From positions 62,001 to 126,000 of the forward strand of contig NZ_PJIO01000009.1 of assembly GCF_002929305.1 (NCBI RefSeq): a stretch of 64,000 nt of DNA. Reading direction: 5' to 3'. Each line of letters begins with the position of its first letter. Position 1 is the stretch's first letter. Shown here piece by piece: positions 45,162 to 56,039 of this stretch. Under the pieces are notes generated by a model, which was given only the letters and a program-made list of their open reading frames with translations, did not search any database and was not told the origin of the DNA. The translations under genes and the position numbers were made by a program. This DNA is from Arthrobacter sp. GMC3 (GTDB lineage Bacteria > Actinomycetota > Actinomycetes > Actinomycetales > Micrococcaceae).

Positions 45162-45913
45162 ACGCGAAAATGATGTGGGCCACGTGCGTGCGGGTACTGC
45201 AACAGCTCAGGGGTGACCCTCGCAGCGTGGCCCTGATCTTGGTGGTACCCGCCGTGCTGCTGGCGTTGGTTTACTGGCTGTACGAGAATGAGACGCTGCC
45301 CCCGGGTGTGCCGCGCACTTTTGACCGCGTGGGGCTGATGATGCTGGGCATTTTCCCGTTCGTGGTGATGTTCCTGATCACCTCCATCACCATGCTGCGC
45401 GAACGCACCTCCGGCACCCTTGAGCGGCTGCTAACGACGCCCATTCACAAGGGGGACCTGCTCTTCGGCTACGCACTGGCGTTTTCCATCATGGCCGCTT
45501 TGCAGGCGCTGGTGGCGAACGCCGTGGCGTACTGGGTATTCGGCATGAGCCTCAAAGGCAACAGTGGGTGGGTGGTGCTGATTTCGGTGCTGACGGCAGT
45601 TCTCGGCGTCGCGCTGGGGCTGCTGTGTTCGGCCTTCGCCACCACCGAGTTCCAGGCCGTCCAGTTCATGCCCGTGGTGGTGATCCCCCAAATCCTGCTG
45701 TGCGGGCTCTTTGTGGCCCGCTCGGAAATGAACACCGTCCTTCAGGCCATCGCCAATGTACTTCCCCTGAGTTACGCGGTGGACGGTTTGCAGCAGATCG
45801 CCGCCCATGCCGACGTCACCGGTGATCTGGTCACGGATCTGGTGGTGGTGGCCGCCTTCGTTGTCGCCGTGTTGCTCCTTGCTTCCCTGACCTTACGACG
45901 CCGGTCGGCCTAG
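45158..45913 (+). CDS. ABC-2 type exporter, permease subunit
   Basis: A 251-aa membrane protein with six predicted helices. It shows the ABC-2 pattern: an N-terminal helix after a polar start, MFLITSITMLRERTSGTLERLLTTP (read here in parts) before helix 3, and the conserved LPLSYAVDGLQQI before the last helix. It forms a complex with the ATPase from the overlapping gene. The TetR regulator starts 7 nt after its stop. The substrate is unknown. Confidence 0.9.
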   Translation: MNAKMMWATCVRVLQQLRGDPRSVALILVVPAVLLALVYWLYENETLPPGVPRTFDRVGLMMLGIFPFVVMFLITSITMLRERTSGTLERLLTTPIHKGDLLFGYALAFSIMAALQALVANAVAYWVFGMSLKGNSGWVVLISVLTAVLGVALGLLCSAFATTEFQAVQFMPVVVIPQILLCGLFVARSEMNTVLQAIANVLPLSYAVDGLQQIAAHADVTGDLVTDLVVVAAFVVAVLLLASLTLRRRSA

Positions 45914-45919
45914 TCCCCG

Positions 45920-46579
45920 ATGAAATCCCCACCGGTGCGCGGCCGCCGTCAAGGACGCTCCACCTCAAGGGAGCTAATTCTGGCCAGCGCCCGCAAACTT
46001 TTTGCCGAGCGCGGCTTCACCGCGACGAGCTTGCGTGAGATTGCCCGCGACGCCGGGGTGGACCCGGCTCTGGTGCACCACTACTTTTCAGGCAAGGACG
46101 AGCTTTTCAACGCCTGCGTGGAACTGCCGGCGGATCCCGGAGAGGTACTGGCAGATGCGAGCAAGACACCCGCCGCCGAACGCGGCGAGGCCCTCCTGAG
46201 GGCCCTGCTGACGCTGTGGGACTCCTCCGCACAACCAGCCCTGGTGGCCTTGCTGCGCAGCGCCACCGGTTCCACACCCCAAAGCTCATTGGTGCGAACG
46301 GTGTTGTTCAAAAGGGTCCTGAGCCAGGTTTTGGCCGGTTTGCCGGGAAACGACGACGAACTCGCCCTTCGTGGTTCGCTGGCGGCCAGCACGGTCATGG
46401 GACTGATGATGGCCCGCTACCTGCTGCGGATACAGCCGCTAACTTCTGCCACGCACGATGAATTGGTGGCCTGGTTTGCCCCGACGTTGCAAAACCACCT
46501 GATCGGACCCCTGCCTGATACATCCAACACCCCTGCCCGTCATGGTCCCGGACCGGAAAGCGCCGACGGCGTCTTTTAG
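45920..46579 (+). CDS. TetR-family repressor of the ABC exporter operon
   Basis: A 219-aa regulator. The N-terminal helix-turn-helix reads SARKLFAERGFTATSLREIA then AGVDPALVHHYFSGKDELF (residues about 20-62); the C-terminal ligand-binding part ends in a disordered Pro-rich tail. As the third gene of the operon it is well placed for feedback control through the 20-bp palindrome at 44298. It is convergent with the padR gene, with only 5 bp between stops. Confidence 0.92.
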   Translation: MKSPPVRGRRQGRSTSRELILASARKLFAERGFTATSLREIARDAGVDPALVHHYFSGKDELFNACVELPADPGEVLADASKTPAAERGEALLRALLTLWDSSAQPALVALLRSATGSTPQSSLVRTVLFKRVLSQVLAGLPGNDDELALRGSLAASTVMGLMMARYLLRIQPLTSATHDELVAWFAPTLQNHLIGPLPDTSNTPARHGPGPESADGVF

Positions 46580-46584
46580 CCCCG

Positions 46585-47124
46585 CTACACCTTGGAGTCC
46601 TTGTGGCCAGCGAGGGTTTCCTGGCACCAGGCAAGCCAGGCCTCCTCCAAAACGATTCCCGCCCGCAGCACGGCCAATCGCAGCTCATCCGCCGTGGAGG
46701 CAGCTATTCCTGGTGGAAAGTCGCTCGCCTCGATATCCCGGTACTGCTCCAACACGGTGTGGTGAAGTACCTGGTGACGAGCAATTTCATGGGTCATATC
46801 CACTGTTCCCAGCACTGCCGCTGCCCGAAGGCGCACCATCAGCGCCGCGCGCATGGGCTGCGGGTCCGCTTCCAGGCTGCTCCATCGTTCCAATTCGGTG
46901 CGCCCCTGCTCCAGCACGTCGAAGTGCCGTTGGCTCCCCCGCGCCGTCGCCAGCCCGCGGGCGGCAATCAATCCCCGCTCTTCGAGCTTGCCCAGTTCAC
47001 GGTAAATCTGTTGGTGCGTGGCGTGCCAGAAATGGCCGATGGACTTATCGAAGCGCCTGGCCAGTTCCGCCCCGGTGCAGGGTTTTTCCAGGAGTGAGGT
47101 CAGCAGTGCATGGGGCAGTGACAT
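46585..47124 (-). CDS. PadR-family transcriptional regulator
   Basis: A 179-aa regulator with the PadR winged helix: ALLTSLLEKPCTGAELARRF, FWHATHQQIYRELGKLEERGL and a C-terminal coiled-coil domain of the virulence-activator type. PadR repressors respond to phenolic acids or other small toxic compounds. It starts 3 nt after the stop of the fadH-like gene, so the two form one operon; the near-palindrome at 49168-49187 is a candidate autoregulatory site. Confidence 0.88.
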   Translation of the reverse strand: MSLPHALLTSLLEKPCTGAELARRFDKSIGHFWHATHQQIYRELGKLEERGLIAARGLATARGSQRHFDVLEQGRTELERWSSLEADPQPMRAALMVRLRAAAVLGTVDMTHEIARHQVLHHTVLEQYRDIEASDFPPGIAASTADELRLAVLRAGIVLEEAWLAWCQETLAGHKDSKV

Positions 47125-47127
47125 GGG

Positions 47128-49194
<2,067 letters not shown>

Positions 49195-49256
49195 TCATGA
49201 TGCGTCGAAGGACTTGGGCCCACGCTCGTCATCCCTGAACGTTGGGGGCGTGGGAC

Positions 49257-50153
49257 TCAGAAGAGTACGGTGGCGAAAGTGCCCACCTGCTCGAATCCAA
49301 CTTTGGCGTAACTTGCCCGCGCGCGAGCGTTGTAGTCGTTGACGTACAGGCTCGTCACTGGCGCTAGGGCCTGTGCAAGGTCCACGACGGCGGCCATATA
49401 GCCGGCGCTGAGGCCCAGCCCGCGGTAGCGCGGGTTCATCCACACACCTTGAATTTGGGTTGCCTTGGCTGTGACGGCGCCAAGATCGGCTTTGAAGATT
49501 ACCTCACCGTTCGGCTCGCAGTGGCTGAAGGTGTGGCCGTTGTTCAGTAGCCAGGCAACGCGGCGCCTGTAGTTTTCCTCGCCGCCAAGGTAGGGCGAGT
49601 ACCCCACTTCTTCCTCGAACATGGCTGCTGCGGCAAGTAAGATTTCCTCAAATTGTCCGCTTCGTCCGACGGCCAGGTCAGGATTTGCTGTCAAGGGGGA
49701 GGGTTCGGCCAAGGTGAGGAGGGGCTGGTTGACCCGGACCTCCTGCGCACTGATTCCAGCGTTGGACAGTTCAGCCATGATGCCCAACACGGCCTCCGCC
49801 GGGCCAAAGATGGAGGCGTGCACCTGCCAATGTGCCACCAGCCACCGGGCGTAGTAGGTGCTTTGGGCTGCGGTCACCTCGATCGGGACCACATTGGAAC
49901 CGACCCAACACGCCGAGGCCAGGTCACCGCCGTCGTGCTCGAAAAAACCCAGAATCACCGATCCTGGTTGGCTGGGCACGGCGCTACCGCCGTGGCCGAG
50001 CAACGAGTCGATGAAGACGTTGGCCACGGGATCGCGCGCGACTAAAGCCCGGAGCGCGTCCGTGTCCTCGCGAACAAGGACGCGCACCGGTCCGGTGTCA
50101 GTGCCTCTACGAGACGCTAACCACGGGGCCACCCTGGAGCGGATTGTCGCCAT
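49257..50153 (-). CDS. GNAT acetyltransferase with DUF4081-like N-domain
   Basis: A 298-aa protein: an N-terminal domain like DUF4081 (about residues 20-140) and a C-terminal GNAT domain with the acetyl-CoA loop in [22 protein letters not shown] and the final [22 protein letters not shown]. This pair is found next to ispG in actinobacteria; the acceptor substrate is unknown. The ATG at 50151-50153 overlaps the ispG 3' end by 47 nt and has GGAG four bases before it. An earlier start would overlap even more. Confidence 0.8.
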   Translation of the reverse strand: MATIRSRVAPWLASRRGTDTGPVRVLVREDTDALRALVARDPVANVFIDSLLGHGGSAVPSQPGSVILGFFEHDGGDLASACWVGSNVVPIEVTAAQSTYYARWLVAHWQVHASIFGPAEAVLGIMAELSNAGISAQEVRVNQPLLTLAEPSPLTANPDLAVGRSGQFEEILLAAAAMFEEEVGYSPYLGGEENYRRRVAWLLNNGHTFSHCEPNGEVIFKADLGAVTAKATQIQGVWMNPRYRGLGLSAGYMAAVVDLAQALAPVTSLYVNDYNARARASYAKVGFEQVGTFATVLF

Positions 50154-51270
50154 CGGACTCCATCTCTTCAGCAATTCTCATGGCTTCTTCAATCAGGGTC
50201 TCAACAATCTGGTCCTCGGGAACGGTCTTGATGACCTTACCGCGGACAAAGATCTGTCCCTTGCCGTTGCCGGAAGCAACACCCAGATCAGCCTCGCGAG
50301 CCTCGCCGGGTCCGTTGACAACGCAGCCCATGACGGCGACGCGCAGCGGTACTTCCATGCCTTCCAGACCGGCCGTGACCTGCTCGGCAAGGGTATAGAC
50401 ATCCACCTGGGCGCGCCCACAGGACGGGCAGGAAACAATTTCCAGCTTGCGGGGGCGCAGGTTCAGCGACTGCAGGATCTGGTTGCCCACCTTGATCTCC
50501 TCCACAGGAGGGGCGGAGAGGGACACCCGGATGGTATCGCCGATTCCCTTGGAGAGAAGCGCGCCGAAGGCAACGGCGGACTTGATGGTGCCCTGGAATG
50601 CAGGGCCCGCCTCGGTGACGCCCAGGTGCAGGGGCCAGTCGCCCTGTTCGGCCAACATTTCATAGGCCGCCACCATGATCACGGGGTCGTTGTGCTTGAC
50701 GGAAATCTTGAAGTCGTGGAAGCCATGTTCCTCGAACAGCGACGCCTCCCACATAGCCGATTCCACCAGGGCCTCGGGGGTGGCCTTGCCATACTTTTTG
50801 AGGATGGAGGGCTCCAGCGAACCTGCGTTCACACCAATCCTGATCGAGGTGCCGTGGTCCTTGGCGGCCTTGGCAATTTCCTTGACCTGATCATCAAACT
50901 TGCGGATGTTGCCCGGGTTCACCCGAACGGCGGCACAGCCTGCCTCAATGGCGGCAAAAACGTACTTGGGCTGAAAGTGGATGTCCGCGATAACCGGGAT
51001 CTGCGACTTTTTGGCGATGATGGGCAGGGCATCTGCGTCATCTTGCGCCGGGCATGCCACTCGGACAATGTCGCAGCCGGAGGCTGTCAGCTCGGCGATC
51101 TGCTGCAGTGTGGCGTTGATGTCGGTGGTCTTCGTGGTGGTCATGGACTGCACGCTGATGGGCGAGTCGGAACCAACACCAACCGAGCCGACCTTAATCT
51201 GCCGGGTTTTGCGTCGGGGCGTGAGGACTGGCGGTGGCAATGGCGGCATTCCGAGACTGACCGAGGTCAA
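50107..51270 (-). CDS. ispG: 4-hydroxy-3-methylbut-2-enyl-diphosphate synthase
   Basis: Iron-sulfur enzyme of the non-mevalonate isoprenoid pathway, converting methylerythritol cyclodiphosphate to HMBPP. The 387-aa protein has [19 protein letters not shown] (TIM barrel start) and 4Fe-4S cysteines in SCPSCGRAQ (about residue 268) and [14 protein letters not shown]. Initiation is probably at TTG (51268-51270) because AAGGAG stands seven bases upstream; the next ATG (51249) has no ribosome-binding site. dxr, another pathway gene, lies 6 kb away, separated from it by accessory genes. Confidence 0.95.
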   Translation of the reverse strand: MTSVSLGMPPLPPPVLTPRRKTRQIKVGSVGVGSDSPISVQSMTTTKTTDINATLQQIAELTASGCDIVRVACPAQDDADALPIIAKKSQIPVIADIHFQPKYVFAAIEAGCAAVRVNPGNIRKFDDQVKEIAKAAKDHGTSIRIGVNAGSLEPSILKKYGKATPEALVESAMWEASLFEEHGFHDFKISVKHNDPVIMVAAYEMLAEQGDWPLHLGVTEAGPAFQGTIKSAVAFGALLSKGIGDTIRVSLSAPPVEEIKVGNQILQSLNLRPRKLEIVSCPSCGRAQVDVYTLAEQVTAGLEGMEVPLRVAVMGCVVNGPGEAREADLGVASGNGKGQIFVRGKVIKTVPEDQIVETLIEEAMRIAEEMESDGDNPLQGGPVVSVS

Positions 51271-51398
51271 AATGTGCTCCTTGAAGATCTTTTTAATGAA
51301 GCGTCCGCGGCAGCCTTTGAATGGCGCCGCGACAAATTTTCCGCATCATCTGTTCTAAATTGTAAGCTGGTTCCCGGCTATCGGCGCCGGGGTGAGGC

Positions 51399-51692
51399 CT
51401 AGGCCATATATTTGCTGAACTGGCCGATGACCGGCTTCCATTCGGAAACTTTCAGCCCTGTGACTCCCCCGCCACGGCTCATCGGATCCTGCTTCAGGAT
51501 CTCGTACAACGTGGCTTCATCGGTGGCCTGGAAGATTAGCAGGGCGCCGGCGCCGTCACCGTAGGGTCCTGAGGCCAGCACTACATCGGCTTGCGCCTGC
51601 TCCGCCAACCATTCGCGGTGCTTGGGACGGTGTTCGGTCCGCTCGGCTTCGGCTTCGGGACCATAGACATATTCAACGGCAAAAATACTCAT
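51399..51692 (-). CDS. YciI-family protein
   Basis: A 97-aa protein of the YciI/DGPF-like alpha-beta barrel family. It starts MSIFAVEYVYGPEAEAERTE, has HREWLAEQAQADVVLASGPY around the conserved His and Asp region, and ends in a typical YciI helix. The family includes small dehydrochlorinase-like enzymes, but most members have no known role. It lies 9 bp after the membrane protein gene on the same strand, so the two are probably co-transcribed. Confidence 0.82.
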   Translation of the reverse strand: MSIFAVEYVYGPEAEAERTEHRPKHREWLAEQAQADVVLASGPYGDGAGALLIFQATDEATLYEILKQDPMSRGGGVTGLKVSEWKPVIGQFSKYMA

Positions 51693-51701
51693 GAGTTCAC
51701 C

Positions 51702-52193
51702 CTATAGTAGGAGCACTTTGGCAAGCACAGCGACGGCAGCTGCCCAGAGCATGGAGGCCAAAGTGCCGATGATGAACCGTTCGCTGGCGGCGGGCGTATT
51801 TTTCAATTCCGGATACCTACCCAACCCCTTGATGGCAACAACATAGGCAATCGCCACTGGCTGGTTGGTGAGAATGGCGAGGACGACGGCGGCACGTTCC
51901 AACGCTCCGATCAACAGTCCCCCGCGCATGACTCCAATCTGGGCTTGCTTGGCTGGCGGCGAGCTGTCCGACGCTGTTACGGCTAGAGCAGCTGGAGCAG
52001 TATTTGCCCCGAAGTCTGCGGTGGAGTCGGCCGCCGGATCGTCCGCGTCGTGGTCTGTGCGCTCCTTGCCGTTTTCTGCCAACTCAACGGCTGCCACCGC
52101 ACGTGATGTGGAAAGCTTCAGTATCCCGGCCGTCACGGGCCAACCCCCCAAACAGGCCGCCACCACTGTCAGTGCAATCCACAGTGCATCCAT
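51702..52193 (-). CDS. Membrane protein paired with the SatD-like gene
   Basis: A 163-aa protein of unknown function. It has an N-terminal hydrophobic segment (about 4-26), an acidic, disordered cytosolic loop (about 38-80, rich in Asp, Ala and Ser) and two or three C-terminal segments beginning GGLLIGALERAAVVLAIL. It starts 12 bp after the SatD-like gene on the same strand, so the two form a unit. In streptococci SatD is also followed by a membrane protein; similarity beyond gene order was not established. Confidence 0.65.
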   Translation of the reverse strand: MDALWIALTVVAACLGGWPVTAGILKLSTSRAVAAVELAENGKERTDHDADDPAADSTADFGANTAPAALAVTASDSSPPAKQAQIGVMRGGLLIGALERAAVVLAILTNQPVAIAYVVAIKGLGRYPELKNTPAASERFIIGTLASMLWAAAVAVLAKVLLL

Positions 52194-52205
52194 GGAATCC
52201 CTTTC

Positions 52206-52841
52206 TTAGTGTCGTTGACTTTCAGCGTAGTGGTCCCCTGTGACAATGGGCACGTCGGCCTGCGACAAGAGGATCTGAGCGGCAAGGGCACCGTTGCGTT
52301 CCTCGACCCACCCTGACCGAAGAATGGCTTTGCTGACGGCCTGCGGGCTGATACCCAATTGGTGCGCCACCTCCGTCTGGAGTGGATTCTGATTTGCCAT
52401 GAGAGCATCCACTACGCGCCACTCGGATTCGGAACGTTTTCGCACCAAGTCCCCGATCAGCACCAGAACAGCTTCCGCTGCCGCAGCCTCTGGCACTGTC
52501 TGTCCGCGGACACAGAGGGGGACGCGCGCACCGGATTTCTTGGCCTTTTCCACTGCTTCGCGCGCTGCAATAAAGGCACCCCCAGCCGCTTCATGGGATC
52601 TGGCCGGCAAAGGCGAATTTACTCCTCCGACACCAATTCCCACGTGCCAATGCCCCGTTCGCAGCGCGCGCATGGCCACGTCAACAACGGCTGCGGGGTC
52701 CTCCAGCAGCCCCTGGACCTCATCACCGACAGTGCGTTCAAAGGCCAGCCGGGTGGGAATGTCAGCCAGGCTGGCCAACAGTTCAGGAACTCTGTCTTGG
52801 CTGGCGCGGCTGCCGCGCTGGTCGATTGTAAGAACAAACAT
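52206..52841 (-). CDS. SatD-family-like protein with C-terminal helix-turn-helix
   Basis: A 211-aa protein. The start MFVLTIDQRGSRASQDRVPE and the segment FERTVGDEVQGLLEDPAAVVDVA resemble the SatD family, named from the streptococcal acid-tolerance operon. The C-terminus has a helix-turn-helix (TEVAHQLGISPQAVSKAI). The ATG at 52839-52841 is chosen because a promoter (TTGATT, 17 bp, TATGGT) ends six bases before it, implying a leaderless mRNA; the frame is open 13 codons further. A regulator acting with the adjacent membrane protein is possible, but unproven. Confidence 0.68.
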   Translation of the reverse strand: MFVLTIDQRGSRASQDRVPELLASLADIPTRLAFERTVGDEVQGLLEDPAAVVDVAMRALRTGHWHVGIGVGGVNSPLPARSHEAAGGAFIAAREAVEKAKKSGARVPLCVRGQTVPEAAAAEAVLVLIGDLVRKRSESEWRVVDALMANQNPLQTEVAHQLGISPQAVSKAILRSGWVEERNGALAAQILLSQADVPIVTGDHYAESQRH

Positions 52842-52847
52842 GAGTAA

Positions 52848-52876
52848 ACCATAATTGGTTAACCTTATAGAATCAA
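52848..52876 (-). promoter_or_regulatory. Leaderless-type promoter with AACCA/TGGTT half-sites
   Basis: On the minus strand, -35 TTGATT (52871-52876), a 17-bp spacer and -10 TATGGT (52848-52853) would place the start of transcription at the ATG (52841). The spacer contains GGTTAACC and flanking TGGTT/AACCA half-sites, which could bind the helix-turn-helix of the encoded protein. Confidence 0.5.
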
Positions 52877-52988
52877 CCATTTTACGGTGACTAGTGATCG
52901 TTAACGAGGAAACCCGAATGGGCGCCGAATGAACTGTGACTCAAACACTGGGCTCCAAGTCACGAACGTAGGCATAGCTGTGGCCGCG

Positions 52989-53720
52989 TCACATTGGGAG
53001 CTGTTTGGCCACCAGTGTTAAGGACCGCCGGGCCTCCTGGCGCACTTCTGGGATGGCACTTTCAGCAACAATCTCGGCAAGGATGGTTAGGCAATCGGGA
53101 TGGTTGAAACTCTCGAACGCGCGCACAATCTTCCATTGCAGCAGGTCATCGTCCGGGCTGCCTTTAAGGCAACTGATTAGCGCCCGCAAAGCAGCCATAC
53201 GGTCCTTGCCTGGCACGGATGAATAAAAGCACATGAAACCAACGGCATCGATTGCCTCCACAACTTGTATTCGTGGACCGTCGCGAATAACCGAGACAAG
53301 CATTGGCAGTATTTGAGTATCCATGCGGGCAAGAATTCGAGCCACGATGTCTCGCGGCAATGGATAGCTCGTTTTCCTGAAGACGCCTGGCTCCGGCCGC
53401 CTATGTTGGTTCTTGCCGATCGTTCCCAGCAGGGGAACAAGCATTCGTGCGGTTCCGACCCCGCCATTTTGAATTGCTCCACAGAGCTCCAGTTTGGTGT
53501 ACAGCTTGGTTTCGCGCCGGAGTCGCTCGACAAAAAGGAGGTTCATCGAATCGTCCGACGACGCCGAGGGTGCAAGTAGCCGAATGGCAACAGTTCGCTT
53601 CACGGCATCGTCGGATTCCAGTTCTCCAATCAACTCCGTTGTTGACAGGTGACTGAAGGCGTCGAGATCCTTCTGACTCAGGAATCCTCGCCCCTGCAAT
53701 TGACTCATCTGACTTTTCAT
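52989..53720 (-). CDS. HEAT-repeat-like hypothetical protein
   Basis: A 243-aa soluble protein of unknown function. It appears all-helical, with repeated paired-helix units (DDAVKRTVAIRLLAPSAS; GPRIQVVEAIDAVGFMCF; SAIPEVRQEARRSLTLVA) that look like HEAT repeats. No catalytic motif is seen. Base composition and codon choice look less GC-rich than neighbouring core genes (judged by eye). It stands alone between the SatD-like gene and the MFS gene; recent acquisition is possible. Confidence 0.6.
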   Translation of the reverse strand: MKSQMSQLQGRGFLSQKDLDAFSHLSTTELIGELESDDAVKRTVAIRLLAPSASSDDSMNLLFVERLRRETKLYTKLELCGAIQNGGVGTARMLVPLLGTIGKNQHRRPEPGVFRKTSYPLPRDIVARILARMDTQILPMLVSVIRDGPRIQVVEAIDAVGFMCFYSSVPGKDRMAALRALISCLKGSPDDDLLQWKIVRAFESFNHPDCLTILAEIVAESAIPEVRQEARRSLTLVAKQLPM

Positions 53721-53776
53721 CTAGCCGTAACTCTATCTGGACTACTTGAGGATGTGCGGGTCAGCCCCGGTTGCCC

Positions 53777-55048
53777 CTATGAGCAACTGACTTCCAACTC
53801 CGAGTCGTCGTCGGATGCGAGTGAAAGTGGCCGCTTGACTCGGCGAGACCGGAGTTCAATGACGGTGAGCACCGTCGCTGCAACGGCCAGTGCTGCGGCA
53901 GTCCAGAGCGTACCCCTGGCTCCGACCTTGTCATAAATCTGCCCACCGGTCAGCGCGCCTAGGGCCATTCCTGCGTTGAAAACACCCGACCAAAGCGCGG
54001 AGACACTCTCGCTGGCAGTGATGGGCGCAGCCGATTGGATCGCGGTTTGGGTAGTGACAGACACGCCACCGTAAAGCATCCCCCAAATAATCATGACAAT
54101 GCCGGCGCCGAGAGCAGTGGTTGCAACCGCAGGCGCGAGGGTCAGCGTTGTCGCGATTCCCAATGCGAGAACGAGAAGGATGCCGACGGACGAGCGAGCA
54201 GCAATAGGACCTGCGGTGAAGTTGCCGGCAACCCCGAAAATGCCGTAGATCAGCAACATAGCTCCAACAAGGCCTGGGCTCAGGCTCGCGAAAGATTCGA
54301 GCGCGGGCCTCACATATGAATAGGCGGTGAAATGGGCTGTCACCAGAAGCGCAGTAATTGCCATTCCGATACGTACACCAGGAATTCGGAGCACACCAGC
54401 CAGACTTCCTGAAGGGTGACTTCGTTCGGCAGGCAAAGGGGGAAGCAAGACGATCATCAGCATTGCGATTAAGACGGCTGTGACGCTCAGAAACCAAAAA
54501 GCAAATCGCCAACCAAAAATCGCACCGATGAAAGTGCCTGTGGGGACACCGAGCACCGAAGCGACCGCAACACCACTGAAGACGATCGTCACAGCAAGAC
54601 CCTTCGAAGGCACAGCGACCAGGCGCGGGGCAATACTGGGCGCAAGGGCCCACACTCCACCCATGCCAATGGCTAGGAGAACACGAGCCACTGACACGAC
54701 GGCGAAGCTGCTGGCGATTGCGGTCAGCACGTTGGCAGCCGCGACAAGCACCATCAAGACGATCAACACGAGTCGGCGATCTATCGCCCGGATCAGAAAC
54801 GGGGTCAGTGGAGAGGAGATAGCGGCAACGAGTCCGGTGATAGTCAGGGTGAGACCGACAGTGCCTTCGCTCTGGCCAAGGTCGGCGCCCATCGGGGTCA
54901 GCAGACCTACGGGCATCATTTCGGCCGCCACAACCATAAAGGTCGCAAATCCGAGAAGTACCACCCCAGCCCACCGATTCCCGGTCGGAGACAAACTTAG
55001 CGAAACGCGGTCAGTGGCTGGAGCAGAGCTCGGTGATGATGGGATCAT
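53777..55048 (-). CDS. MFS efflux transporter (DHA1/AraJ-like)
   Basis: A 423-aa membrane protein with twelve predicted helices. The first loop region and the motif RAIDRRLVLIVLMVLVAAANVL after helix 2-3, plus the family-typical GVPTGTFIGAIFGWRFAFWFL in helix 5-6, fit the DHA1 drug/sugar efflux group. The long N-terminus is polar and cytosolic. A divergent LysR gene starts 87 bp away, the common layout for a regulator controlling a pump. The substrate is unknown. Confidence 0.87.
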   Translation of the reverse strand: MIPSSPSSAPATDRVSLSLSPTGNRWAGVVLLGFATFMVVAAEMMPVGLLTPMGADLGQSEGTVGLTLTITGLVAAISSPLTPFLIRAIDRRLVLIVLMVLVAAANVLTAIASSFAVVSVARVLLAIGMGGVWALAPSIAPRLVAVPSKGLAVTIVFSGVAVASVLGVPTGTFIGAIFGWRFAFWFLSVTAVLIAMLMIVLLPPLPAERSHPSGSLAGVLRIPGVRIGMAITALLVTAHFTAYSYVRPALESFASLSPGLVGAMLLIYGIFGVAGNFTAGPIAARSSVGILLVLALGIATTLTLAPAVATTALGAGIVMIIWGMLYGGVSVTTQTAIQSAAPITASESVSALWSGVFNAGMALGALTGGQIYDKVGARGTLWTAAALAVAATVLTVIELRSRRVKRPLSLASDDDSELEVSCS

Positions 55049-55104
55049 GCAGACAAGTCCATCAATTCAGTCGGCCATGATCAACGGCGAATGCCTGATG
55101 GTGC

Positions 55105-55120
55105 TATTAGCTGAGGTAAT
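55105..55120. promoter_or_regulatory. Possible LysR binding site
   Basis: TATTA-GCTGAGG-TAAT: ATTA (55106-55109) and TAAT (55117-55120) form an interrupted palindrome that fits the T-N11-A rule, in the 87-bp space between the divergent MFS and LysR genes and about 16 bp before the LysR start. Confidence 0.4.
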
Positions 55121-55135
55121 CGATAAAGTTCAGGA

Positions 55136-56032
55136 GTGAGTATTAGAGAGTTGCCGATGCGGGAGCTGGAATGCTTTTTGGTCCTTTCGGAGGAACTGCA
55201 TTTTGGCAGAACAGCAGAACGGTTGTACATTTCCCAAGGCCGGGTCAGCCAGTTGCTGCGCGCCCTCGAGCGCCGGATTGGGGTCACACTGGTAGAGCGG
55301 ACCAGTCGCAAGGTTGCACTGACGGATTCCGGGGCAAAGTTCTGCGCTGACCTTCGGCCGGCACATCGTTTGCTGGCCTCGGTTGTTGATGAGGCCAAGG
55401 ACCGTGCCCGAGCTACACCGACGCCGCTCTTGGTCGGATTTCAATGCGCATTCTACGAATCGATCGCCAAGGCGGTTAGCGCTTTTGAGCGAAACAATCC
55501 AGACAGCATCATCCAATTCAAAGAACTCCCTTTGGGTGATCCCTTCAGTGACGTCCTTGCAGCTCGCATCGACGCGGCAGTTTGCCTGCTTCCAGTTGCC
55601 GAACCGCAACTGGTTACTGGACCGGTGTTCTCGCGTCAGCAGCAAACCCTCGCAGTTGCCACCGGTCACCCCTTCGCAGCATTGCCAGAGATCACCGCGG
55701 AACAACTTGCCGACGTCGTCATGGTCCCCGTATGGGGACCGGCACCTGAGTATTGGCGCCAATCACAGTCACCAGAGAGGACTCCGTCCGGACGGCCGAT
55801 CCAAACTCGCGCGGGAGTCTCCACTGTGCAAGAAGGACTTATGCGGGTCACTACAAGCAATGTGGGCCTGCTGCTCTGCCGGGCGAGCGCCGAACATTAC
55901 TCCCGCCCGGACATATCCCACGTTCCCGTGACCGGACTTCCGGAGTCGGCCCTCGGTCTGGTCTGGCGGGCCGACAACGAAAATGATCGCATCCGCCGCT
56001 TCGCTCAGTCCCTGGCAGGCGCGCTGGACTGA
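55136..56032 (+). CDS. LysR-family transcriptional regulator
   Basis: A 298-aa regulator. The N-terminal winged helix reads MRELECFLVLSEELHFGRTA, then ERLYISQGRVSQLLRALERRIG and a periplasmic-binding-like effector domain (about 90-290). The start is either GTG 55136 or ATG 55157 (MRELECF); neither has a good Shine-Dalgarno site, and the ATG fits the family start better. It is divergent from the MFS pump, which is its probable target. Its stop lies 7 bp from the convergent rseP stop. Confidence 0.88.
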   Translation: MSIRELPMRELECFLVLSEELHFGRTAERLYISQGRVSQLLRALERRIGVTLVERTSRKVALTDSGAKFCADLRPAHRLLASVVDEAKDRARATPTPLLVGFQCAFYESIAKAVSAFERNNPDSIIQFKELPLGDPFSDVLAARIDAAVCLLPVAEPQLVTGPVFSRQQQTLAVATGHPFAALPEITAEQLADVVMVPVWGPAPEYWRQSQSPERTPSGRPIQTRAGVSTVQEGLMRVTTSNVGLLLCRASAEHYSRPDISHVPVTGLPESALGLVWRADNENDRIRRFAQSLAGALD

Positions 56033-56039
56033 ATAACGG

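Noticed and set aside
49858-51402. 514-codon open frame opposite ispG and the GNAT gene
   Set aside because: Antisense shadow of two well-supported genes.
51399-56032. Prophage or integrative element
   Set aside because: No integrase, attachment repeats, transposase, phage structural genes or tRNA boundary were found; only gene order suggests insertion.
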